This document shows positions 34,497-43,338 of a DNA stretch of 64,000 nt, piece after piece. A program made the translations under genes and the position numbers. The stretch is from Mycolicibacterium mengxianglii (GTDB taxonomy: Bacteria; Actinomycetota; Actinomycetes; Mycobacteriales; Mycobacteriaceae). Below the pieces are notes generated by a model. That model was not told the DNA's origin, searched no databases, and was given only the letters and a program-made list of their open reading frames with translations. Position 1 is the first letter of the stretch. Each line of letters begins with the position of its first letter. The stretch covers positions 2,604,001-2,668,000 of the forward strand of contig NZ_CP065373.1 in assembly GCF_015710575.1 (NCBI RefSeq), in the 5' to 3' direction.

Positions 34497-36323
34497 GTGC
34501 AACCAGGTTCCTACCGAGCCCCGCCGGGTCTGCTCCGCATCGAGGAATGTCTGGCCGCAGACGGCGAAATCGTCTTACCGCCGGGGGTGACGCTGTTGTC
34601 ACTCATTGATCGCAACATCGCCAATGTCGGCCACGCCGTGGCCTACCGCTACCTGGACTTCAGCCACTCCCCGGACGGTTACGCGGTGGAATGGACCTGG
34701 ACGCGGCTCGGCGACCGGATGCGTGCCATTGCCGCGCGCGTGCAACAGCTGACCACCCGGGGCGAGCGGGTGGCGATTCTCGCCCCGCAGGGCCTCGACT
34801 ACGTCGCGGGGTTCTTCGCCTCCGTCAAGGCGGGTGCTATCGCGGTACCGTTGTTCGCACCTGAATTACCCGGGCACGCAGAACGTCTCGAGATCGCACT
34901 GAGTGACGCTCAACCGTCCGTCGTGCTGACCACGGCAGCGGCGGCGGAGGCGGTGGTCGAATTCCTCGACAGGACAATCGAACCCGCGTGCCGGCCACAG
35001 GTCGTGGTGATCGACGAGATCCCCGACGGCGAAGGCGCGACTTTCACCCATATCGACGTCGACGTCGACGATGTCTCCCACCTGCAGTACACCTCAGGGT
35101 CGACGCGTCCTCCGGTCGGAGTGGAGATCACCCACCGGGCAGTGGGCACCAATCTCATTCAGATGATCCTGTCGATCGACCTGCTTGACCGAAACACCTA
35201 CGGTGTCAGCTGGTTACCGCTGTACCACGACATGGGGTTGTCGATGATCGGGTTCCCCGCGGTGTACGGCGGCCACTCCACCCTGATGTCGCCAACCGCA
35301 TTCGTGCGACGTCCGCAGCGATGGATCAACGCGCTGTCTGCCGGGTCCCGCGAGGGCCGTGTCGTGACCGCCGCGCCGAATTTCGCCTACGAGTGGACCG
35401 CTCAGCGCGGCCGGCCCGCCCCCTCCGAAGAGATCGACCTCGCGAAGGTGGCACTGATCATCGGCTCGGAACCGGTGAGCGTCGACGCCATGCGGGCGTT
35501 CAATGAGGCGTTCGCTCCGTTCGGTCTGCCGCCGACGGCCTTCAAGCCGTCTTACGGTATCGCCGAGGCGACGCTGTTCGTGTCGACCACAGCGCCGGCC
35601 GCCGAGCCGTCGGTGCTGTACTTCGATCGCAGACAGCTGGAAACCGACCGGGCGGTGCCCGTTTCGGCCACCGCTGCCGGCGCCGTCGCCCATGTGGGGT
35701 GCGGAGACATCGCGCGCAGTCAGTGGGCCGTGATCGTCGATTCCGATTCCGGGCGCGAACTTCCCGATGGCCGGGTGGGTGAGATCTGGCTGCATGGCCA
35801 GAACATCGGTCGCGGCTACTGGAACCGGCCGGCCGAGACGGCGCAGACCTTCCGTGCGCACCTGGGCGGCGTCACCGCGGGGATGAGCCACACCGACGGC
35901 GCCCCCGCCGACGCCACCTGGCTGCGGACCGGGGATCTCGGCGTCTACCAGGACGGGCAGCTGTACGTGACGGGACGCATCGCCGACCTGATCACCATCG
36001 CCGGGCGCCGGCTGTATCCGCAGCACATCGAGGCGACCGCTGCGGCTGCCGCGTCGATGGTGCGGCGGGGTTATGTGGCGGCGTTCACCGTTGCCGAGAG
36101 CCTGGTCATCATCGCCGAGCGGGCAGCGGGCACCGCGCGCGCCGATGCCGAACCGGCACTGGCGGCCGTCCGGGAGGCCGTGTCGTCCCAGTACGCACTG
36201 TCGGTGGCCGATGTGCGCCTGGTGCCTGCCGGTGCCATCCCACGCACCACCAGCGGCAAACTTGCCCGCCGCGCCTGTCGGCTCGAATACCTCGACGGTG
36301 TCTGGGGCCGCCCCGCAGTGTGA
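34497..36323 (+). CDS. Fatty acyl-AMP ligase (FadD/FAAL family)
   Basis: This 608-residue adenylate-forming enzyme activates a fatty acid as acyl-AMP, usually for transfer to an acyl carrier protein. It shows the P-loop YTSGSTRPPVGVEITH, LPLYHDMGLSMIGFP, GSEPVSVDAMRAFNEAFAPFGL, YGIAEATLFVS, WLRTGDLG and the C-terminal TTSGKLAR. The FAAL-type SEPVS and YGIAEATL patterns distinguish it from acyl-CoA synthetases. No polyketide synthase or carrier protein is adjacent, so the acceptor is unknown. The sensor kinase follows 80 nt downstream. Confidence 0.9.
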   Translation: MQPGSYRAPPGLLRIEECLAADGEIVLPPGVTLLSLIDRNIANVGHAVAYRYLDFSHSPDGYAVEWTWTRLGDRMRAIAARVQQLTTRGERVAILAPQGLDYVAGFFASVKAGAIAVPLFAPELPGHAERLEIALSDAQPSVVLTTAAAAEAVVEFLDRTIEPACRPQVVVIDEIPDGEGATFTHIDVDVDDVSHLQYTSGSTRPPVGVEITHRAVGTNLIQMILSIDLLDRNTYGVSWLPLYHDMGLSMIGFPAVYGGHSTLMSPTAFVRRPQRWINALSAGSREGRVVTAAPNFAYEWTAQRGRPAPSEEIDLAKVALIIGSEPVSVDAMRAFNEAFAPFGLPPTAFKPSYGIAEATLFVSTTAPAAEPSVLYFDRRQLETDRAVPVSATAAGAVAHVGCGDIARSQWAVIVDSDSGRELPDGRVGEIWLHGQNIGRGYWNRPAETAQTFRAHLGGVTAGMSHTDGAPADATWLRTGDLGVYQDGQLYVTGRIADLITIAGRRLYPQHIEATAAAAASMVRRGYVAAFTVAESLVIIAERAAGTARADAEPALAAVREAVSSQYALSVADVRLVPAGAIPRTTSGKLARRACRLEYLDGVWGRPAV

Positions 36324-36403
36324 CTCCGGGCAACCCTCTCGACGAGTCGTTTACGGAATGACGTGCGGGGGGAATCCGAGGGCGTCTGCGAGAGGAATGC
36401 CTG

Positions 36404-39400
36404 GTGAGTGCTGCGGAAACCGACGTGCGGGCCGATCTCGCGCGGGTCGACTGGTCGACGAGCCCGCTGGGCACACCCGACCAGTGGCCTCAGAGTTTGA
36501 AGACCGCGGTGAGCATCCTGCTGTCATCCCGTTTTTCGATGTGGATGGCGTGGGGACCCGAGCTGACGTTCTTCTGCAACGCCGCCTACCGACAGGACAC
36601 CCTGGGTAGCAAGTACCCGTGGGCCCTGGGCCGTCCGGCCAGCGAGGTCTGGGCCGAGATCTGGGACGACATCGGTCCGCGGATCGACCGCGTGCTATCG
36701 ACCGAACAGGCCACCTGGGACGTCGGATTATTGCTGTTCTTGAACCGATCGGGCTATTCCGAAGAGTCGTACCACACGTTCTCCTACAGTCCGCTGCGCG
36801 ATGACACCGGAGCGGTGGTGGGCATTCTCTGCGTGGTCAGCGAGGAGACCGAACGTGTGATCAGCCAGCGGCGGCTGGCGACGCTGCGAGACCTGGGCTC
36901 AGACCCCGGTGCCATCACCTCGGAACAACATCTGCTGCGCTCAGCGTCCAACCGCCTCGGCCGCAACCTGCACGACCTGCCGTTCACCCTGACGTACCTG
37001 TTCGACGGTGACACTGCCAATTTGGCGGCGGTCAGCGGTATCTCCGTCGGGCACCCGGCGGCACCGGAGACGCTGGCGGTCGACGGTACGGCGGTATGGC
37101 CGGTCGAGCAGCTCGCCCGTGGTGAATCCGCCCTGGTCGATCTTGATCCCGGCGTCTTCCCCGAGCTCCCGACCGGAGCCTGGTCCCAAGCCCCGGAACA
37201 GGCATTGCTGGTCCCGTTACTGCAACAGGGGAGCGGGCCGGTCGGGTTTCTGGTCGCCGCGCTCAACAGATACCGGCGGTTCGACCAGGCCTACCGCGGA
37301 TTTGTCGAACTGGTCGCCGGGCATCTGGCCGCCGAGATCGGCAGCGCTCGCAGCTACCGCGGGCAGCAGCAGCGGGCCGAGGAGCTCGCTGAGCTCGACC
37401 GTGCCAAGACGACATTTTTCTCGAACATCAGCCACGAGTTCCGCACGCCGCTAACCCTCATCCTGGGGCCCGTGGACGACCTGCTCGCACAGTCCGAGGA
37501 GGTCGGCGAGCGCACCCGGCAGGAGCTGGAAGTGATCCGCCGCAATGCGCTGCGGCTGGCCAAGCTCGTCAACACCCTGCTCGATTTCTCCCGGATCGAG
37601 GCCGGTCGCATGCAGGCCGGCTTCGAACCGGTCGACCTGGCCGCCATCACCGCCGAACTTGCCAGCGTCTTCCGGTCAGCGATCGATCGCGCCGACCTGG
37701 GGTTCGTGGTCGATTGCCAACCGACCCCGGAGCCGGTGTTCCTCGACCGCGACATGTGGGAAAAGGTGGTGCTCAACCTGGTGTCCAACGCGGTCAAATT
37801 CACCTTCGACGGCAGCATCACGGTCCGGGTGCGTAGCGAGGACTCGGCTGCCGTCGTCACGGTTTCCGATACCGGCGTCGGTATTCCGGCTTCCGAGATG
37901 CCCCGGCTCTTCGACCGCTTTCACCGCATCGAGAACACCCGGGCCCGGTCCCACGAAGGCAGCGGGATCGGCCTGGCACTGGTGAAGGAACTGGTGAGTC
38001 TGCACGGTGGCAGCATCGCCGCCGAGAGCGCGGTGGGTGCCGGCACCACGTTCACCGTCCGCCTTCCATTCGGCAGCGCGCATCTGCCGCCTGACGCGCT
38101 GGCTTCCTCGCCCGGCACCCGTGCGCCCTTGTCCGCCGCCGATCCGTATCTGCACGAAGCACTTCGTTGGCTGCCGGACGATGTGAAGACTCCGACTGCG
38201 GCGGGATCGGATACGGCGGCAGACCTCGCGACGCGCTATCGGTCTGGTGCGCCCTCCGGCCCACCCGCCCGAGTGGTGATCGCCGATGACAACCAAGACA
38301 TGCGCGAATACCTGGTGCGCCTGCTGACCGACGCCGGTTACGAGGTCACTCCGGTGATGGACGGCCGGGACGCCCTGGAGTCGGTTCGGGCAGACATACC
38401 CGACCTGGTGATCAGCGATGTGATGATGCCGCGGTTGGACGGGTTGGAGCTGGTGGCGGCACTGCGCAAGGACTCGCGCACCGCAGCGGTCCCGGTACTG
38501 CTGCTCTCTGCCCGCGCCGGACAGGAAGCATCCATCGCGGGGTTGCATGCAGGCGCTGATGACTACCTCGTAAAGCCTTTTGCCGCTGCGGAATTGCTTG
38601 CCCGTGTCCGGGCAAACGTGGAACTGTCACGGCTGCGTAACCACCACGCCCGGTGGCGGACCGCCCTGGTGGACTCGCTCCAGGAAGCGTTCTTCGTCTG
38701 CGACGATCACGGAGCGATCATCGAGATCAATGCGGCGTTCAGCGAGATCCTCGGGTACGGCCAGGATGGGTTACCCTACGAACCCGTCCACCCCTGGTGG
38801 CCAGACGGTGCCACCGACCCCAAAGCCTATGAGACTGTGGCAGAGGCATTTTCGGGTCTCGTGGAGGCCAACCACGGGGAGTACACGGTGCCCGTCACCC
38901 ACCGGGACGGACACCGACTGTGGGTGACCTTGACGTTCAACCGGGCTGTTGATCCAGACAGCGGACGTCGGGTCACCGTGGGTACGTTGCGTGACGTCAC
39001 CGCCGAGCACTACACCGTGCAGCGCCAAACTGTGCTTGCTGAACTCAACCAGGCTCTCGCGCATGCCGATACCGTGGGCGACGCGTTGCGGGCGGCGGCG
39101 GGGGAGTTGTGCCGGCTGTGGCACGCACGGCACGTGCTGGCTGTCATTTTCGGCGGTACTGATGTACCGGTGATCGTCGGGGCCGGTGAGGAGGCGTCGT
39201 GGGACGAGCTCTTGCCGAAGGTACGCGCCCGCATCGAGGCGCTCCGCGTCGGAGACCTGTTGACACCGGACGCGTCCCAACCGGGTTATGCCGGTATCGC
39301 GGTGCACCACCCGCAAGGCGTGGTCGTGGTCTGGATCGAGCTACCCGAGCCACGCGCATTGAGCGCGGAGGACCAGACGTTGCTGACCGCGCTCGCCGGT

Positions 39401-40522
39401 CGGCTCGGCCAGGGGTTACAGCGGGTTCATCAGATCGACCAGCAACGGGAGACCGCCCTGGCGCTTCAGCACGCGATGTTGGGCCCGGCGCGCTTACCGA
39501 ACGGCATCGCAATGCGCTACCAACCTGCGTCCAGTCCACTGCAAGTCGGCGGTGACTGGTACGACGTCGTGGATCTCGACGATGGGCGGATCGCGCTGAT
39601 CGTCGGAGACTGTGTGGGCCACGGGCTGGCGGCGGCAACCGTGATGGGTCAGTTGCGCAGCGCCTGTCGGGCGTTGCTGCTCGAGCATCCCAGTCCCAGT
39701 GCGGCATTGGCAGGTTTGGACCGGTTCGCCGAACGGCTGCCCGGCGCCGGTTGTACGACGGCGTTCTGTGCGGTGCTCGCCCCGGACACCGGCGAGTTGG
39801 TCTACTCCAGCGCCGGGCATCCGCCACCCATCCTCGTCCACGCGGATCGCAGCATGCAGTTGTTGGAGGACGCACGGACAATCCCGCTCGGCATCCGCCG
39901 CAACTGGGATCGTCCCGAGTCCAGCCTGGTGATGCCGGCGCGGTCGACGCTGCTGCTGTACACCGACGGCCTCGTCGAACGTCGCCGAGATCCATTGGAC
40001 ACCGGGATAATTCGTGCCGCTGGGCTGGTGCAGGAAGGACGTTCGACAGCACTTGATGACTTGTCCAGCCGGATCATGTCCCGGATGGCTCCCGACAGCG
40101 GCTATCAGGACGACGTGGCCCTGCTGCTGTACCGTCAGCCCGCTCCGTTGCTGATGGACTTTCCCGCCGACGTCGCTCACCTGGCCGCCACCCGCGGCGA
40201 GCTACGCAGTTGGTTGAGCCGGGCCGGAGTGCACTCCGACCAGACGCAGAACGTGCTCATTGCGGTCGGTGAGGCCGTTGCCAATGCGATCGAGCACGGG
40301 CACCGTGAGAGCCGGGAGGGTTCGGTGGTGCTGCAGGCCAGCGCGGTCGTCGACCGCCTGCACCTCAGCGTGATCGACACCGGTACCTGGAAACCTGCCG
40401 AGCCGGGTGCGGATATCACTCGCGGGCGCGGCGTGACGTTGATGCAGGCGCTGATGGACGATGTCACCATTCACTCTGACGAGACGGGAACAACGGTCCA
40501 TCTGTCCTCGAGGATCGAGTGA
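36404..40522 (+). CDS. Hybrid sensor histidine kinase / PP2C phosphatase
   Basis: This 1372-residue cytoplasmic protein has no membrane spans. Its domains in order are: PAS (about 25-150); GAF-like (about 165-325); HisKA with the phospho-acceptor in [10 protein letters not shown] (about 343); HATPase with [20 protein letters not shown] and [11 protein letters not shown] (to about 565); a receiver domain with the phosphorylatable Asp in [12 protein letters not shown] (about 671) and the KPF lysine; a second PAS (about 755-870); GAF-like (about 875-1010); SpoIIE-type PP2C with [10 protein letters not shown] and [15 protein letters not shown] (about 1045-1080); and a C-terminal RsbW-like HATPase (about 1250-1372). 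It combines two-component and partner-switching logic. The GTG follows GAGAGG. It is coupled to the STAS gene. Confidence 0.92.
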   Translation: MSAAETDVRADLARVDWSTSPLGTPDQWPQSLKTAVSILLSSRFSMWMAWGPELTFFCNAAYRQDTLGSKYPWALGRPASEVWAEIWDDIGPRIDRVLSTEQATWDVGLLLFLNRSGYSEESYHTFSYSPLRDDTGAVVGILCVVSEETERVISQRRLATLRDLGSDPGAITSEQHLLRSASNRLGRNLHDLPFTLTYLFDGDTANLAAVSGISVGHPAAPETLAVDGTAVWPVEQLARGESALVDLDPGVFPELPTGAWSQAPEQALLVPLLQQGSGPVGFLVAALNRYRRFDQAYRGFVELVAGHLAAEIGSARSYRGQQQRAEELAELDRAKTTFFSNISHEFRTPLTLILGPVDDLLAQSEEVGERTRQELEVIRRNALRLAKLVNTLLDFSRIEAGRMQAGFEPVDLAAITAELASVFRSAIDRADLGFVVDCQPTPEPVFLDRDMWEKVVLNLVSNAVKFTFDGSITVRVRSEDSAAVVTVSDTGVGIPASEMPRLFDRFHRIENTRARSHEGSGIGLALVKELVSLHGGSIAAESAVGAGTTFTVRLPFGSAHLPPDALASSPGTRAPLSAADPYLHEALRWLPDDVKTPTAAGSDTAADLATRYRSGAPSGPPARVVIADDNQDMREYLVRLLTDAGYEVTPVMDGRDALESVRADIPDLVISDVMMPRLDGLELVAALRKDSRTAAVPVLLLSARAGQEASIAGLHAGADDYLVKPFAAAELLARVRANVELSRLRNHHARWRTALVDSLQEAFFVCDDHGAIIEINAAFSEILGYGQDGLPYEPVHPWWPDGATDPKAYETVAEAFSGLVEANHGEYTVPVTHRDGHRLWVTLTFNRAVDPDSGRRVTVGTLRDVTAEHYTVQRQTVLAELNQALAHADTVGDALRAAAGELCRLWHARHVLAVIFGGTDVPVIVGAGEEASWDELLPKVRARIEALRVGDLLTPDASQPGYAGIAVHHPQGVVVVWIELPEPRALSAEDQTLLTALAGRLGQGLQRVHQIDQQRETALALQHAMLGPARLPNGIAMRYQPASSPLQVGGDWYDVVDLDDGRIALIVGDCVGHGLAAATVMGQLRSACRALLLEHPSPSAALAGLDRFAERLPGAGCTTAFCAVLAPDTGELVYSSAGHPPPILVHADRSMQLLEDARTIPLGIRRNWDRPESSLVMPARSTLLLYTDGLVERRRDPLDTGIIRAAGLVQEGRSTALDDLSSRIMSRMAPDSGYQDDVALLLYRQPAPLLMDFPADVAHLAATRGELRSWLSRAGVHSDQTQNVLIAVGEAVANAIEHGHRESREGSVVLQASAVVDRLHLSVIDTGTWKPAEPGADITRGRGVTLMQALMDDVTIHSDETGTTVHLSSRIE

Positions 40523-40848
40523 TGGACACGCCACTGTCAGTCGCTACCGCCCGTCAAAGGGATGGCACGTACATGCTCGTGGCGTCCGGGGAAATCGACC
40601 TGAGCAATATCTCGGTGTTCACCGAGGCACTGAACCGCACCATCGCCGAAGCTCCCGGGTTGGAACCGGTGACGGTGAACCTCAGCGCCGTCGAGTACTT
40701 GGACAGTGGCGCCATCAACGTGTTGTTCGATCGCGTGAATCGCGTACGCGTGATCGCGAACCCGGTCTTGCTACCGGTTCTCCACGTCAGCGGCCTGGCC
40801 GATCTGACGACAGTGGAGTCGGCCCCGAGCGACGGCCCTCCGGCTTAG
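40522..40848 (+). CDS. STAS-domain anti-sigma factor antagonist
   Basis: This 108-residue RsbV/SpoIIAA-like protein has the switch motif NLSAVEYLDSGAINVLF, where the serine of LDSGA is the expected phosphorylation site. Its ATG overlaps the stop of the hybrid kinase (TGATG). It is the likely substrate of the kinase's RsbW-like and PP2C domains and would control an unlinked sigma factor. Confidence 0.9.
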   Translation: MDTPLSVATARQRDGTYMLVASGEIDLSNISVFTEALNRTIAEAPGLEPVTVNLSAVEYLDSGAINVLFDRVNRVRVIANPVLLPVLHVSGLADLTTVESAPSDGPPA

Positions 40849-41072
40849 AACATGCCCACAACCAGGGCGATCCCGGTCGCGATGAACAGCGCCACGAACA
40901 CCACCAGAGCCACGATCGTGATGACGGCGGTGGGGGTGACCTTGTGGCGGGGCCGCGGTTCCGCCTCACCCAGCCCGGATGTCTGTGCTGAGTCCGGCGG
41001 GGTGGAACCAGGGGAGACGCCACCCCCCGGCTCGAGATCGGGGGTATCCGATGGCTCAGGGTCTGGCGGCAT
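40845..41072 (-). CDS. DUF6480-type small single-span membrane protein
   Basis: This 75-residue protein has a proline-rich acidic N-terminal half (MPPDPEPSDTPDLEPGG, then STPPDSAQTSG) and one C-terminal membrane span (about residues 48-72). The pattern matches the small DUF6480 family of mycobacteria, whose function is unknown. Its stop codon overlaps that of the convergent STAS gene. The frame extends upstream to 41171; the ATG at 41072 matches the family start but has no strong ribosome site. Confidence 0.7.
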   Translation of the reverse strand: MPPDPEPSDTPDLEPGGGVSPGSTPPDSAQTSGLGEAEPRPRHKVTPTAVITIVALVVFVALFIATGIALVVGMF

Positions 41073-41145
41073 AGCTGTCGTCACGAGCAGGTGCATACCC
41101 GGGAAAGCAGTTCTCACACAGCGGAGAACGTGCCGCCGATGCGCC

Positions 41146-41478
41146 TCAGTAGCGGGCGCAGCTGCTCGCAACCGAATTGATCAGCGAGGTGTACTCCTGC
41201 ACCGCGGGGATGCCCTGAACCTGCGACACCATCACCCGGCGCTGTGCCGGCGCCGAGGCGACGAGCTGCTGCAGCCAGGAGTTGGCCATCGGATTGGTGG
41301 TGATCTCGCTGGCAACGGCGGGGGACTGGTCGTTCAACGCCGCCACGACCTGGGAGTAGTTACAGGACGAGTTGACGATTGCCTCCACGTCCGGCTGTGC
41401 GGATGCCACACCCACGCCCGCAAACAGTGAAACCAGCACAGCGCCCGATCCGACAGCCAATTTTGCAGCGATCGTCAT
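41146..41478 (-). CDS. Secreted hemophore-like protein
   Basis: This 110-residue exported protein has a signal peptide (cut after GVASA). The mature helical domain (VEAIVNSSCNYSQVVAALND ... SVASSC) with two cysteines is typical of mycobacterial hemophore-related/heme-binding proteins of the Rv0203 group. Heme binding is inferred from family resemblance only. The ATG at 41478 follows AGGAAGG, so the long upstream frame is not used. Confidence 0.82.
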   Translation of the reverse strand: MTIAAKLAVGSGAVLVSLFAGVGVASAQPDVEAIVNSSCNYSQVVAALNDQSPAVASEITTNPMANSWLQQLVASAPAQRRVMVSQVQGIPAVQEYTSLINSVASSCARY

Positions 41479-41629
41479 GTCATTACCTTCCTGAGCCTTT
41501 CGCGCCACTGGGGGTCTCGTTGAAGTTCGGCCACCCCGGCAGCAAAAGAAATGTCTCTGTCCAAGGTAGCAGCCTGGGGAGCTGGTCTCAGTCTGAACGG
41601 CGAGGCAGGGTACGGACGCCGCGGCGTCG

Positions 41630-42382
41630 TCACAGGTAGGGATCTGACCAGGCACTGATGATGCGGGCTGCTCTGGCAGCCTGGTTCTTCCCGGTCAGCA
41701 GGTGATCGGCGCCTTCCAACGCGACAAAGCTGCGTGGGTGTCGTGCGGTCTGGAAGATGTCACTGGCGTTGGCGATGCCGACGGTGTTGTCGGTGGGCGA
41801 ATGCATGACCAGAAGTGCCCGGCGCAGGGTGCGGATGCGCTCCCTGAGGTCGGCCGCGCGGACGTCTTCGATGAAATCGCGTTTGAGTGTCAGCGCCTTG
41901 CCGCCGATCAGGAATGGGGCCTCGCCTTCGGACTCGATTCGTTGGACCAGGGCGTCGTAGTTGCGTTCGACGTGTGCTGGGTCGTACGGCGCTCCCACGC
42001 TGGCGACCGCCGCCACGGTGGGGCAATTGTGGGCGGCTGCGATCGCCGCAGCGCCCCCGAACGAATGCCCGACGAGTAGCCGTATTTCGCGGCCCGAATC
42101 GTTCATGAACTGCACCGCCTGGACGGTGTCGGCCACCTTGTGCGAAAACGACCCGTCGCCCCAGTCGCCTTCGGAGTCGCCGAGTCCGAGGTTGTCGAAG
42201 CGCAGCATGCCGACGCCTTCGGCGGCCAGCTGCTTGCAGATCCGATTCGCCGCCGCGCAGTCCTTTCCGAGGGTGAAGCCGTGCGCGAAAACGCCCCACC
42301 CGCGTACCTCGCCCTGGGGAACGTCGATCAGGCCTGCCAGGGAAGGCCCGGTACTACTCGGAAAGTGCACACGCTCGGACAC
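41630..42382 (-). CDS. Alpha/beta hydrolase (dienelactone/acyl-peptidase type)
   Basis: This 250-residue hydrolase has the family start VHFPSSTGPSLAGLID, WGVFAHGFTLGKDC, RFDNLGLGDSEGDW, the nucleophile in GHSFGGAA (Ser about 107), LLVMHSPTDNTV with the acid, and GADHLL with the histidine. Relatives are often fused or linked to an OsmC domain, which is absent here. It starts with GTG (42382) and lies 59 nt downstream of the enoyl-CoA hydratase gene on the same strand. Confidence 0.88.
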   Translation of the reverse strand: MSERVHFPSSTGPSLAGLIDVPQGEVRGWGVFAHGFTLGKDCAAANRICKQLAAEGVGMLRFDNLGLGDSEGDWGDGSFSHKVADTVQAVQFMNDSGREIRLLVGHSFGGAAAIAAAHNCPTVAAVASVGAPYDPAHVERNYDALVQRIESEGEAPFLIGGKALTLKRDFIEDVRAADLRERIRTLRRALLVMHSPTDNTVGIANASDIFQTARHPRSFVALEGADHLLTGKNQAARAARIISAWSDPYL

Positions 42383-42441
42383 ACGGACATCTTGTCATCG
42401 CGGTGACGGTGGAGTCGGGTGACCTACCCATGCGGGAAACG

Positions 42442-43215
42442 TCAGCGTCCGCGCCACCGCGGTGTGCGCTTTTCCTGCCACGCTCGCAGACCTTCTCGCA
42501 CATCCTCGGTGGCTCCGGCGACCTTGCGCATCACCTCGCCGAAGCGAACCGACTCGACCCAGCCCATATCAGCGGTGCGCCAGGCGACTTCCTTGGTCGC
42601 GCGTTGCGCCAACGGGGCTGCCTTGGTCAACGTGTGCGCCCACCGCCGCGCCTCGGCCTGCAGGTCATCAGGTTCCACCAGGCGCCACACCAGGCCGATC
42701 TCTTTCGCACGTTCGGCGCTCATCGGTTCCCCGGTCAGCAGCAGCTCCATGGCGTTGGCCCACCCGACGCGTTGAGGCAGCCGAATGGCACCCACGATGG
42801 TGGGAACGCCGATGGTCACCTCGGGAAACCGAAACACCGCTTCGGTGCTGGCAATGACGAAGTCGCAGAACAGAACTCCGGTGAGACCATAACCGATACA
42901 CGGCCCGTGCACTGCGGCGATGGTGGGTTTGAAGAGCTCCATGCCGCTTTCGAAGGAGTTGATGGTCGGCTTTTCCCAAAAGGTGCCCGCGAAGGTCCCC
43001 ACGGATCCCTCGCCGTCCTTGAGGTCCCCACCCGCGCAATAGACGTCGCCGTTGGCGGTCAAGATCGCCACCCAGGCGTCCTCGTCGCCGCGGAATCGCT
43101 CCCATGCGGCGTTGAGGTCTTCACGCAGTGCCCCGTTGATCGCGTTACGCGCGTCCGGACGGTTGAGCGTGATGGTGGCAACGTGGTCGTCGAGCTCATA
43201 GGTGACGAGGGCCAT
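42442..43215 (-). CDS. Enoyl-CoA hydratase/isomerase (crotonase) family protein
   Basis: This 257-residue crotonase-fold protein has ITLNRPDARNAINGALREDL, the oxyanion-hole segments VYCAGGDLKD and HGPCIGYG, and the helix APLAQRATKEVAWR. The position of catalytic Glu144 is not obviously conserved (GLTGVLFCDFVIAST), so hydratase activity is uncertain. The ATG lies 6 nt after TAGAGT, so the mRNA is probably leaderless. Confidence 0.88.
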   Translation of the reverse strand: MALVTYELDDHVATITLNRPDARNAINGALREDLNAAWERFRGDEDAWVAILTANGDVYCAGGDLKDGEGSVGTFAGTFWEKPTINSFESGMELFKPTIAAVHGPCIGYGLTGVLFCDFVIASTEAVFRFPEVTIGVPTIVGAIRLPQRVGWANAMELLLTGEPMSAERAKEIGLVWRLVEPDDLQAEARRWAHTLTKAAPLAQRATKEVAWRTADMGWVESVRFGEVMRKVAGATEDVREGLRAWQEKRTPRWRGR

Positions 43216-43221
43216 GGAGGC

Positions 43222-43227
43222 ACTCTA
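43222..43227 (-). promoter_or_regulatory. -10 box of leaderless enoyl-CoA hydratase promoter
   Basis: On the minus strand TAGAGT is followed by 6 nt and the ATG at 43215. It is divergent from the gene remnant at 43276. Confidence 0.5.
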
Positions 43228-43263
43228 GTCACCGGCCGCGGTCGAGTTGGGCGGCCGGATCGA

Positions 43264-43338
43264 TAGCGTCCAGGGATGGCTGCCCCGGACCTGCTGCACG
43301 TGACCTCCAATCTGTACCGGCTTCGGATTCCCGAGGGC
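43264..43338 (+). pseudogene. 5' end of an interrupted gene (possibly MBL-fold hydrolase)
   Basis: A -10 box TAGCGT (43264-43269) lies 6 nt before an ATG at 43276, which encodes MAAPDLLHVTSNLYRLRIPE before running antisense into the 3' end of the FAD monooxygenase gene. The peptide resembles the opening strand of metallo-beta-lactamase-fold hydrolases (LxxVxxxLYRLRIPEG), but it is too short to be sure. It looks like a gene start cut off where the polyketide island begins. Confidence 0.4.

Noticed and set aside
41482..41655. Upstream extension of the hemophore-like protein
   Set aside because: The signal peptide begins at the ATG at 41478, which has a strong AGGAAGG ribosome site.
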